Shown here: piece after piece, positions 34,558 through 43,833 of the stretch
Layout of the letters: each line of letters opens with the position of its first letter
Position numbering within the stretch: the stretch's first letter is position 1
Assembly (NCBI RefSeq): GCF_001436505.1
Contig: NZ_AYYI01000005.1
Location: 1 to 64,000 of the forward strand
Length of the DNA stretch: 64,000 nucleotides
Reading direction: 5' to 3'
DNA from: Loigolactobacillus rennini DSM 20253
GTDB taxonomy: Bacteria > Bacillota > Bacilli > Lactobacillales > Lactobacillaceae
The notes under the pieces: model-generated
Databases searched by the model: none
What the model was told of the DNA's origin: nothing
Seen by the model: only the letters and a program-made list of their open reading frames with translations
Position numbers and translations under genes: made by a program

Positions 34558-35829
34558 ATGACAGTGTTGGTCAATATATTAGACTTTATTTCCAATAACG
34601 TTTTGCAAGATCCACCGGTACTACTCGGACTTATTGCGATGATCGGTCTAATTGTGCAAAAGAAACCAGTAGCTGAAATCGTCAAAGGCAGTATGTCTGC
34701 AGCTTTTGGCATGGTTATTTTAACCGCCGGTGTCAACATGTTAACCGGCGTTGTTTCAGCCATTAATACCGCAGTTCAGACTAAAATGGGCGTCAGTGTT
34801 GCAAAGGGCCTATCTGATGCCACTTTTACTGCTGATTATGGCGGTGCTGTTGGGATGGCAATGTTTTTAGCTTTAATCATTCATTTATTGATTGCCCGGT
34901 TTACACCAATTAAATCAATCTTCTTAACAGGCCATATGCTTTGGTGGGTCCCATTTGTAATTGTCGCAGGTGGTGTTGAAGGCGGTCTCCGCGGCCCAGT
35001 ATTGATCGTCATCAGTGCAATTTTAGCTGCACTATACTTTTCGATTGCACCTTGGATTATGCGTAAATATGTTTGGGCTGCAACTGGCGACGATTCATTC
35101 TTGATTGGACATCCAACTACCATTTTGTCATTGGTTTCAGGATTTGTGGCCAAACATTTTGGCAATAAGAAAAATTCCACTGAAGATTTAAACGTTCCAA
35201 AAAGTTTATCTTTTTTCCGTGAAATTTCAATTAGCGGTGGTTTAGTCATGTTTTTAGTCGATATTGTCGTCGGCCTAATTGCACCAGCGCTAGTACCTAA
35301 AGGTGGCAATTTGTTTATGGTTGCGCTTAATGCTGGTTTAAGTTTTGGTGGGGGCTTACTGATCCTGTTATATGGTGTTCGGCTATTAGTTAACCAAATT
35401 ATTCCGGCTTTCCAAGGAATTTCAGAAAAATTAGTGCCAGGTGCTAAGCCAGCATTTGATATTCCAATTTTGTTTAACTATAAACCAAACGCAGTCATTA
35501 TCGGTTTCATTTCGGCATTTATCACCTCAACGATCTTAGTATTGATTGCCAATACCACTAATGTTTTTGGTGTGTTGATTGTCCCAATGGTCATCACTAG
35601 TTTCTTTGAAATGGGTGGTGCTGCCATCATTGGTGAAGGTCAAGGTGGCGTTCGCGGTGCAGTTATCGGTACTGCAGTTGCTTCGTTTATCATGATTGCA
35701 TTGGTCGGGCTATCTGCTGCGATGATGGGTGACACTATCAGAAATTGGATTCTTATTTTTGGTGGTAATGACCTGTCATTATGGGCAATGATTAGTAAAT
35801 TATTGAGTACGTTGCTTGGAGGCTTTTAA
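34558..35829 (+). CDS. PTS EIIC, ascorbate (UlaA/SgaT) type
   Basis: A membrane permease of 423 residues with about ten segments and UlaA-like motifs: STEDLNVPKSLSFFRE, IIPAFQGISEKLVPGAKPAFD and GEGQGGVRGAVIGT. The family takes up L-ascorbate but also unknown pentose-like sugars. No ascorbate catabolic genes (ulaDEF) are near, so the substrate is open. Confidence 0.86.
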   Translation: MTVLVNILDFISNNVLQDPPVLLGLIAMIGLIVQKKPVAEIVKGSMSAAFGMVILTAGVNMLTGVVSAINTAVQTKMGVSVAKGLSDATFTADYGGAVGMAMFLALIIHLLIARFTPIKSIFLTGHMLWWVPFVIVAGGVEGGLRGPVLIVISAILAALYFSIAPWIMRKYVWAATGDDSFLIGHPTTILSLVSGFVAKHFGNKKNSTEDLNVPKSLSFFREISISGGLVMFLVDIVVGLIAPALVPKGGNLFMVALNAGLSFGGGLLILLYGVRLLVNQIIPAFQGISEKLVPGAKPAFDIPILFNYKPNAVIIGFISAFITSTILVLIANTTNVFGVLIVPMVITSFFEMGGAAIIGEGQGGVRGAVIGTAVASFIMIALVGLSAAMMGDTIRNWILIFGGNDLSLWAMISKLLSTLLGGF

Positions 35830-36567
35830 ATGTATGTTTATCTCAATAAAGTACAGCATTTATTAAATGTTGTGCAGGAAAAAGAACAATCTAATATAGC
35901 CGCTGCCGTTAAATTACTTGTTGCGGCTAATCAGAAAAAACAATCAATTTATATCTTTGGTGCGAGTCATGCGGGGATATTGGCTGAGGAAATGTATTAT
36001 CGTGCAGGCGGTATGATGACCATTAATGCTATTTTTGGTCGCGAAGTGATGTTAGATCGGAAACCAATCACGTTTACTAGCCAAATGGAACGTTTGGAAG
36101 GCTATGGTACAGCCCTAGCCAGCACTGTCGCGTTTAAGCCCGGAGATGTGTTGATCTTACATTCAGTCTCAGGCCGTAATCCTGTGATTATTGATTTAGC
36201 ATTAGCAGCAAAGAAAAAAGGCGTTAAAATTATTGGTTTAACTAATATAACCTATTCTCGCTCTGTCACTAGCCGCCATTCTTCAGGAAAACATTTATTT
36301 GAAGTTGCGGATATTGTGATTGATAATCATGGCGACATTGGGGATGCAGCGTGTCAATTAAAAGGAACGCCACAAAAAGTAGGGCCAACATCGACAGTGA
36401 TTGGTGCGGCTATTTTAAACACAATTATTGTGGAAGCTAGCCAGCAATTAGTTGAAGCTGGCGCTGAAGATGCCCCAGTCTTTTACTCTGCTAATTTAGA
36501 CGGTGGTGATGAGAAAAATAAACAACTAGTTAACGAATATCGTTCAATGATTCATTATGATTTTTAA
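35830..36567 (+). CDS. SIS-domain sugar-phosphate isomerase-like protein (UPF0309 type)
   Basis: A 245-residue cytosolic protein with one SIS fold: IYIFGASHAGILAEEMYYRAGG, LILHSVSGRNPVIIDLAL and IIGLTNITYS. It resembles UPF0309 proteins, a family without a settled reaction. Its ATG follows the EIIC stop by a single base step, so it is the last gene of the operon. It probably isomerises or binds the phosphosugar made by this PTS. Confidence 0.78.
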   Translation: MYVYLNKVQHLLNVVQEKEQSNIAAAVKLLVAANQKKQSIYIFGASHAGILAEEMYYRAGGMMTINAIFGREVMLDRKPITFTSQMERLEGYGTALASTVAFKPGDVLILHSVSGRNPVIIDLALAAKKKGVKIIGLTNITYSRSVTSRHSSGKHLFEVADIVIDNHGDIGDAACQLKGTPQKVGPTSTVIGAAILNTIIVEASQQLVEAGAEDAPVFYSANLDGGDEKNKQLVNEYRSMIHYDF

Positions 36568-36627
36568 AGAATAGCATTATTGCTAGTAAATTTTAGCATA
36601 AGTTACTTAGAAGATAAGCATTAGTAT

Positions 36628-36671
36628 AAAGGGACCACACCACCATTTATTGATGGTGGTGTGGTCCCTTT
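36628..36671. repeat. Perfect 19-bp inverted repeat
   Basis: 36628-36646 pairs exactly with 36653-36671 (AAAGGGACC ... GGTCCCTTT) around a six-base loop. The arms end in only three T residues, so it is a weak terminator by sequence although very stable. Confidence 0.8.
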
Positions 36672-36703
36672 AAATGTGTCTAAAAACAACAGATATTGTA
36701 GGG

Positions 36704-36742
36704 TCAGATTTCAGCATAAACACTGAAATCTGATGCTTTTTT
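36704..36742 (+). terminator. Terminator of the first ascorbate-type PTS operon
   Basis: TCAGATTTCAG (36704-36714) pairs with CTGAAATCTGA (36723-36733), then a T-rich run to 36742. The rest of 36743-37075 is AT-rich with no clear promoter boxes at proper spacing and no gene. Confidence 0.85.
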
Positions 36743-37075
36743 ATTTTACAGTGATTGCTGTTTTTATGTTTTAATACTTTGTCTTGTTGCCAGAAGTCTT
36801 TATTTTATCTGGTTGACATCTAACAAGACAGTACTGTGTTTCTAGTTAATTGAAGCTGTTGCTACGTTTTAAATTTGAGCTAATTGAATCGATTTGCTAA
36901 TATCACTAAACAAAATCTAATTGTTTAGATAAGTAAATGGGTAGATATTTAGTAGTAAAAGTAATTCGGTTAGCGAAAATGTAAGTGCTTTAAATTATGC
37001 ACAATGCTGTGTGCAAGTTTTGGTCTGCCGTTTCTGCCTTTGCTTTGTGATAATAAACGTGTAGGAGGAAACCAG

Positions 37076-39190
37076 ATGGTTAGTAAATTAACTAGTAGCG
37101 AAAAAGCACTTCTACAGCTTCTTTTAGCAAGTACAACTTATCGGCCGATGACAGTCCTTGCAAAGCAAATTGGTTATTCAAAACGTTCAGCTTATTATTT
37201 TATGAATAGTCTGTCAAAGAAATTATTAAAACTGCACATCACGCCACCACGCAATGTCCGTGGCCAAGGATACTATTTAACATCTAAAAGTAAAATTGCT
37301 GTCCGTAAATTGTTGCAACAAGATCAAGCTAAATTTATTTATCATCAGAAGTTACCAGCTAACAGACGACTTAATTTAATTTTATTGGCATTATTTGCCA
37401 ATTCACCGCACGTGACCATAAAAAATTTAACGAAAATAGCGCATGTAACCCGCAATTCAACGGTAAATGATCTAAATAAATTAAAAACCATTTTAGCACG
37501 TAAGCATATTTTATTACGAGCAGATCATAACGGCCACCGATTGGAAGGTGATGAATTAACTATCCGTAATTATATCCAAGATCGGTTTGCGGAGATGGCA
37601 AAAGAATTCGATTGGTTAGCAGCACAAGCTAACCCGATAGCTTTGATTGATGTTAAGGAAATTCAAAGTATTAATTTAGTTGTGAATGATTGGTTACATT
37701 TTGTGGAAAGAAAACAATCACGGTCGTTTACCGACGATGCAATTAGAAAGTTGGAATTGTTTTATGCGTTTATTTTACGCAGGATTTTAGCTGATCATGT
37801 TTTACACGTTAATTCTTTTCCACAGCCGCTTAGTAATCGGCATGAATTATTAAACCAGCCTGAATTTTCACTTGCGAGTAATTTTTTAGTTCAATTTGGC
37901 ATTGCTGTTGCCGATTCAGAAGTAGAAATTTTCTACTTGGAAAGTTTATTGTTAAGCGGCCAATTAAATGCTGTTGATACAAAAAATCAAACTACGATAA
38001 AAGAAAATGTAATGGCAGCGACTAAACAAGTGATTACTAATTTTAAAAAATTGGCTGGGATTCATTTTCACAATGAAGATCAGTTAGCCGATGAGTTATA
38101 TGTACATCTAATTTCGACGTATTACCGAGTGAAATATAACCGTCAGTACCATGAAGGTATGGCAGATAGTATTAAAGCTAATTATTTTAACATTTATATT
38201 TATACCAAAATGGCTATTCGTCCTTTTGTTCAGTTAAACCAGCAGCCGTTAAATGAGAGTGAAATTTCTTTAATTGCCATTTATTTTGGTTCCCAAATTT
38301 ATTATGAAAACACACAAACACCACGTGCATTATTAGTTTGTTCAACTGGAATTGGAACATCACGGCTATTAAAAAGTCAACTTGAAGCTAATTTTCCAGA
38401 TTTACAACTAATTGGACCGATCACAAAACGTGATTACAATTTACAAACCAAGGTTAATGCGGATGTTGTTTTATCTACAATTCCATTGAAACGCCATAAT
38501 CAGGATGTGATTGTGGTGCATCCCATATTAAACCACCAAGAATTAGATGCGTTACGCAAACGTTTAGTGGTACAAGGTGTGATCCGTTCGCACGTTTCAA
38601 CTGATCGTTTGTCGGCGTTATTAGATGTTATTTCTGATAATACTAAAATTATTAATCAATCTGCTTTAATTAATGGCATTAAAGAAGTGCTCACTTTTTC
38701 TGCCAAATCATCTGTAAATCATAAAAAGAGGTATCAACCGTTGCTTAGTGAATTAATCAATAAAAAAACTATTCAATTTGCTTCTGCTAATGCAGTGGAT
38801 TGGCAGCATGCCATAGCGTTAGCAGCTAAACCACTACAGGAAGAAGGAAAAATTAATCAAAATTATATCGATGCCATGATCACAAATGTGAAGCAAAATG
38901 GGCCATACATTAATATTGGCGATAAAGTTGCTTTCGCACATGCACGGCCAGAAAAAGGGGTTAAACAGCTAGGGATGTCTTTTCTAAGATTAGATCAAGC
39001 AATTGATCTGATTAATCCTCAGCATCCAATTCAACTAATTTTTGTTCTAGCTGCAGTGGACGATCATTCCCATCTTAGAGCGCTATCAGAATTAGCCACA
39101 ATGCTAGGTGATCAGCAAAGGTTAAATGCATTGCTGGCTGCAACAACCGCCCAACAAGTTGAAGCTATTATTTTGGAAGGAGAGAAATAA
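37076..39190 (+). CDS. PRD regulator fused to ascorbate-type EIIA
   Basis: A large regulator of 704 residues. N-terminal helix-turn-helix segments span about 1-180. Two PRD domains (about 190-420) include ELYVHLISTYY. An EIIB-like domain has the cysteine in LLVCSTGIGTSRLL (about 420-505). A complete UlaC-type EIIA (about 555-700) has the histidine in VAFAHARPEKG. I start at ATG 37076 after AGGAGG; an earlier in-frame ATG lacks a ribosome binding site. No separate EIIA gene exists in this operon, so the fused domain may serve the transporter as well as the regulator. Confidence 0.85.
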   Translation: MVSKLTSSEKALLQLLLASTTYRPMTVLAKQIGYSKRSAYYFMNSLSKKLLKLHITPPRNVRGQGYYLTSKSKIAVRKLLQQDQAKFIYHQKLPANRRLNLILLALFANSPHVTIKNLTKIAHVTRNSTVNDLNKLKTILARKHILLRADHNGHRLEGDELTIRNYIQDRFAEMAKEFDWLAAQANPIALIDVKEIQSINLVVNDWLHFVERKQSRSFTDDAIRKLELFYAFILRRILADHVLHVNSFPQPLSNRHELLNQPEFSLASNFLVQFGIAVADSEVEIFYLESLLLSGQLNAVDTKNQTTIKENVMAATKQVITNFKKLAGIHFHNEDQLADELYVHLISTYYRVKYNRQYHEGMADSIKANYFNIYIYTKMAIRPFVQLNQQPLNESEISLIAIYFGSQIYYENTQTPRALLVCSTGIGTSRLLKSQLEANFPDLQLIGPITKRDYNLQTKVNADVVLSTIPLKRHNQDVIVVHPILNHQELDALRKRLVVQGVIRSHVSTDRLSALLDVISDNTKIINQSALINGIKEVLTFSAKSSVNHKKRYQPLLSELINKKTIQFASANAVDWQHAIALAAKPLQEEGKINQNYIDAMITNVKQNGPYINIGDKVAFAHARPEKGVKQLGMSFLRLDQAIDLINPQHPIQLIFVLAAVDDHSHLRALSELATMLGDQQRLNALLAATTAQQVEAIILEGEK

Positions 39191-39191
39191 T

Positions 39192-39482
39192 ATGAAATTA
39201 GCAGCTGTATGTAGTACTGGATTAGGTTCCAGTTTCATGGTTGATATGAATATTCAAGAAATTTTAAAAGATTTAGGCGTTGATGATCAAGTTGAATCTA
39301 CCCATATGGATATGGGGAGTGCTAATCAGCAATCCGCTGATCAATTCTTCGTGGGTAAAGATTTAGCGGATGCTGCTAAAGATCGTTTCGGGAATCATGT
39401 CACTGTGTTAGACAGTATCATTGATAAAAATGAATTAAAAACAAAAGTGACTCAATACCTTAAATCACAACAGATTATTTAA
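39192..39482 (+). CDS. PTS EIIB, ascorbate type (second system)
   Basis: A 96-residue EIIB with Cys7 in LAAVCSTGLGSSFMVDM. ATG 39192 is preceded by GGAAGGAGA; longer readings would overlap the regulator. It shares the family but not the detail with the EIIB at 34270-34554. Confidence 0.85.
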   Translation: MKLAAVCSTGLGSSFMVDMNIQEILKDLGVDDQVESTHMDMGSANQQSADQFFVGKDLADAAKDRFGNHVTVLDSIIDKNELKTKVTQYLKSQQII

Positions 39483-39501
39483 ACTTTAGGAGTGAAAAGT
39501 A

Positions 39502-40866
39502 ATGCAAAGTACACTTAACGTTATTATAAGTATTGTCCGGACACCTGCTATTTTAGTCGGACTCATTGCGGTTTTGGGTTTAGCGTTGCAGAAAAAATCT
39601 GGTCCGGACATCATTAGTGGCGGAATTAAAACGTTCATTGGCTTTTTAGTACTCACTGGTGGCGCAGGCATTGTGACCAATGCGTTAACACCGATGGGGA
39701 AAATGTTCATTCATGCTTTTAATGTCCAGGGGGTAATCCCAAATAATGAAGCTGTTGTGGCAACGGTTTTGGTTAAATTTGGGACTGCGACTGCCTTAAT
39801 TATGTTAGTTAGTATGATTATTAATGTTTTATTAGCACGTTTTTCGCATTTTAAATACATTTATTTATCCGGACACGTCATGTTATATATGGCTGCAATG
39901 ATTGCGGTTTTAATGGAAGTCGCTGGATTTGAACTTATTCCAGAAGTCCTACTTGGCGGCTTAATGCTTGGAATAGCCAATACGGCAATGCCTGCTTTGT
40001 TACAACCTTTTATGCGCCAAGTCACTAAAAGTAATACGGTGGCGCTAGCACATACAGGGGATTTTGGTTATTGGTTAGCTGGTGTGATGGCAAAATTAAC
40101 CGGGAATAAAAATAAATCAACTGAAGATTTAAAAATTCCTAAAAGCGTTTCCTTTTTAAGAGATTCAACAGTTGCGATTACCATTACAATGGCAGTTATT
40201 TATGTGATTTTAGCAATTTTCGCGGGCTCTGATTTCGTTGGTAAAATGAGTGGCGATGTGAACTACATTGTTTACGCACTCATTCAAGCTGGGACTTTCG
40301 CTGCTGGTGTTTATGTCATTTTGACAGGCGTTCGTTTAATTTTGAACGAAATTATTCCAGCATTTAAAGGAATTTCACAACGGCTAGTACCTAATGCGGT
40401 GCCTGCTTTAGATTGCCCTATTATTTTCCCCTATGCGCCTAATGCTACGATTGTGGGCTTTTTCTCCAGTTTTGTTGGCGGAATTGTCAGCATGTTCATT
40501 ATGATTGCTTTACACACCGTTATTGTTATTCCGGGTGTTGTTGCGCACTTTATGTGTGGGGCTACTTCTGGTGTGATCGGTAATGCGGTTGGTGGACGCC
40601 GCGGTGCGATTATCGGTTCTTTTGTTCAAGGCATTTTTATTAGTTTTCTACCGCTAGCTTTAATTCCTGTGCTTGGACAAATTGGATTAGGCAACGCAAT
40701 GTTTTCAGATTCTGATTTTGGGATTGTCGGTTCAATTGTTGGTTGGTCTGGACATGCAGGTGGTGTAATGGCGATTACCGCTGCAATTTTAATTTCATTT
40801 GTTGTCTTCATTGTTGCTTCAATTATTGCTAGCAAGCGGGCAGCAGTAAAAAAAGCAGCTAAATAA
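39502..40866 (+). CDS. PTS EIIC, ascorbate (UlaA) type (second system)
   Basis: A 454-residue membrane permease. UlaA-like parts include STEDLKIPKSVSFLRD, IIPAFKGISQRLVPNAVPALD and GGRRGAIIGSF. It is longer at the C-terminus than the first system. It is followed by a transketolase gene, which suggests a five-carbon sugar or sugar alcohol as substrate; this is inference. Confidence 0.86.
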   Translation: MQSTLNVIISIVRTPAILVGLIAVLGLALQKKSGPDIISGGIKTFIGFLVLTGGAGIVTNALTPMGKMFIHAFNVQGVIPNNEAVVATVLVKFGTATALIMLVSMIINVLLARFSHFKYIYLSGHVMLYMAAMIAVLMEVAGFELIPEVLLGGLMLGIANTAMPALLQPFMRQVTKSNTVALAHTGDFGYWLAGVMAKLTGNKNKSTEDLKIPKSVSFLRDSTVAITITMAVIYVILAIFAGSDFVGKMSGDVNYIVYALIQAGTFAAGVYVILTGVRLILNEIIPAFKGISQRLVPNAVPALDCPIIFPYAPNATIVGFFSSFVGGIVSMFIMIALHTVIVIPGVVAHFMCGATSGVIGNAVGGRRGAIIGSFVQGIFISFLPLALIPVLGQIGLGNAMFSDSDFGIVGSIVGWSGHAGGVMAITAAILISFVVFIVASIIASKRAAVKKAAK

Positions 40867-40884
40867 AAAGAAAGGTGAATGTAA

Positions 40885-42876
40885 ATGAAATTTGATCAAA
40901 TAGACCGAGATGCTGTTAATGCCATTCGTGCCTTAAGTATTGATATGATTCAGCATGCACATTCAGGACATCCAGGAATGCCATTAGACGCTGCACCGAT
41001 GTTATATGTTGCTTACAAACATCATTTAAAGGTCGACCCTAAATATCCTAAGTGGTTTAACCGTGATCGTTTTGTTCTCTCAGCTGGTCATGGGTCTTCA
41101 ATGTTATATGCATTGCTTCATCTTGCAGGCTATCCATTAACAATGTCTGATTTGAAAGCATTTCGTACGCTAGGCAGCAAGACACCAGGGCACCCTGAAT
41201 TAAAAACACCGGGCGTAGACGCTGCTACTGGGCCTTTAGGACAAGGCTTGGGGATGGCTGTTGGTATGGCGATGGCTGAAAAACATTTAGCTGCTAAATA
41301 TAATCAAGCAGATTTTCCAATTGTTGATAATAAAGTTTATGTGATTGTCAGTGATGGTGACCTTATGGAGGGAATCAGCCATGAAGCAGCCAGTCTTGCG
41401 GGACATTTAAAGTTAGCTAATTTAGTTGTTTTGTATGATTCCAACGGTGTTACTTTGGATTCTTCTGCCAAAATGGCATTAGGTGATGATGTAGGGGGAA
41501 GGTTCAAAGCTTATGGCTGGCATTATTCCCGTGTTGCAGACGGTAATAATTTAGTTGCATTAGATCAAGCAATGACGGATGCTGACAATGAAAGTGAACG
41601 GCCTACCTTAATTGAAGTTAAAACGACTTTGGGCTATGGTTCACCATATGCAGGGCAGCACAGTGTTCATGGGAACCCACTAACCGCAACTGAATGCCGT
41701 GAAACGATGCATAAATTAGGCTGGGAGCATGCTCCCTTTATAATTCCAGATGAAATTTACCAACGGTTTGCGGAAATTAGTGTTGATGGTGAGCAACAAT
41801 ATAAAAAATGGCGGCAGCAATTTACTGCTTATCAAGCGCGATATCCAGAACTAGCGAAAAGCTTCAGTTTAAATAAACGTAGTGATGCCAAAGTACCTAC
41901 ATTTGTGGCAAATTATCAAGCCGGAGATATGGAAGCAACTCGGACAACTGTTCATCAATTGATTCAAAAATCTGCAGACACTGAATTAAACTTTTGGGGT
42001 GGCTCGGCAGATTTATCCAGTAGTAATAAAACTTATTTTGAACAGGATACCGGCTTTGAACCGACTGACTATAGCCAGAAAAACATTTTCTTTGGTGTGC
42101 GTGAATTTGCACAGGCTGCAGCAGTAAACGGGATTATGTTGTATGGAGGGAGCCAAGCTTTTGGTAGTACATTCTTCGTGTTTGCTGATTACATGAAAAA
42201 TGCGCTGCGGATGGCAGCGTTAATGAACATTCCATCTTTGTTTATTTTCAGTCATGATTCAATTGCGCTGGGACAGGATGGCCCAACGCACCAACCGATT
42301 GAACAACTTGATAACTTCCGCGCAGTTCCTGGATTAACTGTATTTAGACCAGCAGATGCAGTCGAAACAACACAAATCTGGCAATATGTGTTAAACGAAA
42401 AACATGGACCAATTATGTTAGCATTATCACGCCAAAAATTACCAGTTTTAGCAGGTTCACTTGCATATGGTAAAGCTGGCACGTTGAAAGGGGCTTACGT
42501 GATTTCACCTAGTATTGGTGCGCAACCAAGTGGCATTCTTTTAGCAACTGGTTCCGAAGTTTCCTTAGCAATTGAAGTTAAAAAATTATTGCACGAGCAT
42601 GGCCAAGATGTTCAAGTTGTTTCAGTTCCTAGCATGGAATTGTTTGAACAACAACCGCAAAGTTATCGTGATCAAGTGTTGCCACCAACTGTACGTCAGC
42701 GGGTGTCCATTGAATTAGGATCCACGCTATCATGGGGGAAATATACTGGTATTGATGGCCTGCGAATTGGCTTAGACGAATTTGGCGCCAGTGGTGACGC
42801 TGATGACATCATGCAAACGAATGGTTTTACAGCAAATCAAATCGCTCAACGTTATTTACAGCATTTTAAAAGATAA
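40885..42876 (+). CDS. tkt: Transketolase
   Basis: A full-length thiamine enzyme (663 aa) that moves two-carbon units between pentose and hexose phosphates. N-terminal HAHSGHPGMPL, TGPLGQGLGMAVGMA and cofactor motif SDGDLMEGISHEAASLAG ... DSN are intact, as are the central FGVREFAQ and HDSIALGQDGPTHQPIEQL. Being the last gene of a PTS operon, it is probably a dedicated copy for the imported sugar, not the housekeeping one. The start follows AAAGGTGA. Confidence 0.9.
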   Translation: MKFDQIDRDAVNAIRALSIDMIQHAHSGHPGMPLDAAPMLYVAYKHHLKVDPKYPKWFNRDRFVLSAGHGSSMLYALLHLAGYPLTMSDLKAFRTLGSKTPGHPELKTPGVDAATGPLGQGLGMAVGMAMAEKHLAAKYNQADFPIVDNKVYVIVSDGDLMEGISHEAASLAGHLKLANLVVLYDSNGVTLDSSAKMALGDDVGGRFKAYGWHYSRVADGNNLVALDQAMTDADNESERPTLIEVKTTLGYGSPYAGQHSVHGNPLTATECRETMHKLGWEHAPFIIPDEIYQRFAEISVDGEQQYKKWRQQFTAYQARYPELAKSFSLNKRSDAKVPTFVANYQAGDMEATRTTVHQLIQKSADTELNFWGGSADLSSSNKTYFEQDTGFEPTDYSQKNIFFGVREFAQAAAVNGIMLYGGSQAFGSTFFVFADYMKNALRMAALMNIPSLFIFSHDSIALGQDGPTHQPIEQLDNFRAVPGLTVFRPADAVETTQIWQYVLNEKHGPIMLALSRQKLPVLAGSLAYGKAGTLKGAYVISPSIGAQPSGILLATGSEVSLAIEVKKLLHEHGQDVQVVSVPSMELFEQQPQSYRDQVLPPTVRQRVSIELGSTLSWGKYTGIDGLRIGLDEFGASGDADDIMQTNGFTANQIAQRYLQHFKR

Positions 42877-42915
42877 TTGATAATTTCGGTCCGTTAAATG
42901 GTTATCACAAAAAGG

Positions 42916-42949
42916 CTAACTAGGTTTAAAAATTCTAGTTAGTTTTTTT
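42916..42949 (+). terminator. Terminator of the second ascorbate-type PTS operon
   Basis: CTAACTAG (42916-42923) pairs with CTAGTTAG (42935-42942), then seven T residues. Confidence 0.85.
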
Positions 42950-43047
42950 ATATCGGCTCAAATTTAGCTTTACTTGACCGAATAATAAATTATAGATAAT
43001 ATTTATAATAGATAGATCGCGAATTCAGCCAGCAGACTAGGAGCGAC

Positions 43048-43833
43048 ATTTTTTATGGATGGAATTTAGAAGATTTTCAAAGTCGTGATAAACAAACATT
43101 CAATGAAACTGTACAAGATTTTTTAGCAGATCAGCAATTTCATGAAGTTAGTAATTTAACCCAATTATTTGGTAAGACAGGGTTATATGTATTAGTGCTA
43201 GATCAGTACCGGGCACTTTATTTAGGCGCAACGGCGGTTTCGTTTAAAAATAAGATTTGTCAGCATTGGCGGACACAACCATCGGTTAAGCAAATAACAG
43301 CAGGTCCAGTGATGCCAATCGAAGCGTTTGGTGCCAAAGATACCAGTCGTATTTTTATTCGTGAAATTTCTGGTAGAGACCAAATTATTGCAGAAAAGCT
43401 TAAGCTAACTAGTCAGTTACCAAAAAAATATAATTTAAACCGAGTTGCTGGTGTGGATAACGCAGATGGTATTGGCATTCCCGAGCACGAAAAAGATTAT
43501 GGAAAACGGATTTGGCAAACTCAGCAGACCTTACAGTTTATCCCTAGCCGTTATGCAGCTATGTTTAAGTCACAATCGCAATTTAGCCAGCAAGATTTAC
43601 AGCAATACCGACAATTAGTGGCTGATAAAGATCAAAATAATCAAGCTTATTTGAAGTACTTAATTTTCATGCTTAATCATGCTGAGAAATTTAAAGTCAC
43701 CACACATGATGGGTTAAAGTTTTGCTACCAGCTGAGAACAATAGTACCTGATATGATTAATTGGGGACTTTATTTGCTTTTAAAAAAGCACTTTATTTAT
43801 TTGATGAGCAGTATCATGAAGTTCAAGCGATGA
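43048..43833 (+). CDS. GIY-YIG-like domain protein, N-terminal part of a split gene
   Basis: I do not recognise this as a named gene. The open frame runs from 43012. The segment GLYVLVLDQYRALYLG, then FKNKICQHW, looks like a GIY-YIG nuclease fold, so the real start must lie before GTG 43195. The only candidate near a ribosome binding site (TAGGAG at 43038) is ATT 43048. ATG 43055 is out of frame and would come into frame with one extra G. The last 14 residues after the A-run at 43782 look unlike the rest, while the -1 frame continues as ALYLFDEQYHEVQ into the next feature. Probably one protein interrupted by mutation, recoding or a base-call error. Confidence 0.55.
   Translation: MFYGWNLEDFQSRDKQTFNETVQDFLADQQFHEVSNLTQLFGKTGLYVLVLDQYRALYLGATAVSFKNKICQHWRTQPSVKQITAGPVMPIEAFGAKDTSRIFIREISGRDQIIAEKLKLTSQLPKKYNLNRVAGVDNADGIGIPEHEKDYGKRIWQTQQTLQFIPSRYAAMFKSQSQFSQQDLQQYRQLVADKDQNNQAYLKYLIFMLNHAEKFKVTTHDGLKFCYQLRTIVPDMINWGLYLLLKKHFIYLMSSIMKFKR
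43782..43788 (+). other. Candidate -1 frameshift heptamer A AAA AAG
   Basis: In the upstream frame the codons are CTT TTA AAA AAG. This contains A AAA AAG, the dnaX-type slippery heptamer, and also T TTA AAA. A -1 slip joins the frame of the GIY-YIG part to that of the downstream membrane part with no stop. No clear stimulatory hairpin or upstream Shine-Dalgarno was identified, and a lost A would look the same. Confidence 0.4.

Noticed and set aside
37004-37075. N-terminal extension of the PRD-EIIA regulator
   Set aside because: No ribosome binding site precedes 37004, and a strong AGGAGG precedes ATG 37076.
42877-43047. Small gene or RNA between the transketolase gene and the GIY-YIG-like gene
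   Set aside because: Apart from the terminator the stretch is AT-rich with stops in all frames and no recognisable RNA fold.
43195-43833. GTG 43195 as the true start of the GIY-YIG-like gene
   Set aside because: It would cut the GLYVLVLDQY motif in half and has no ribosome binding site.
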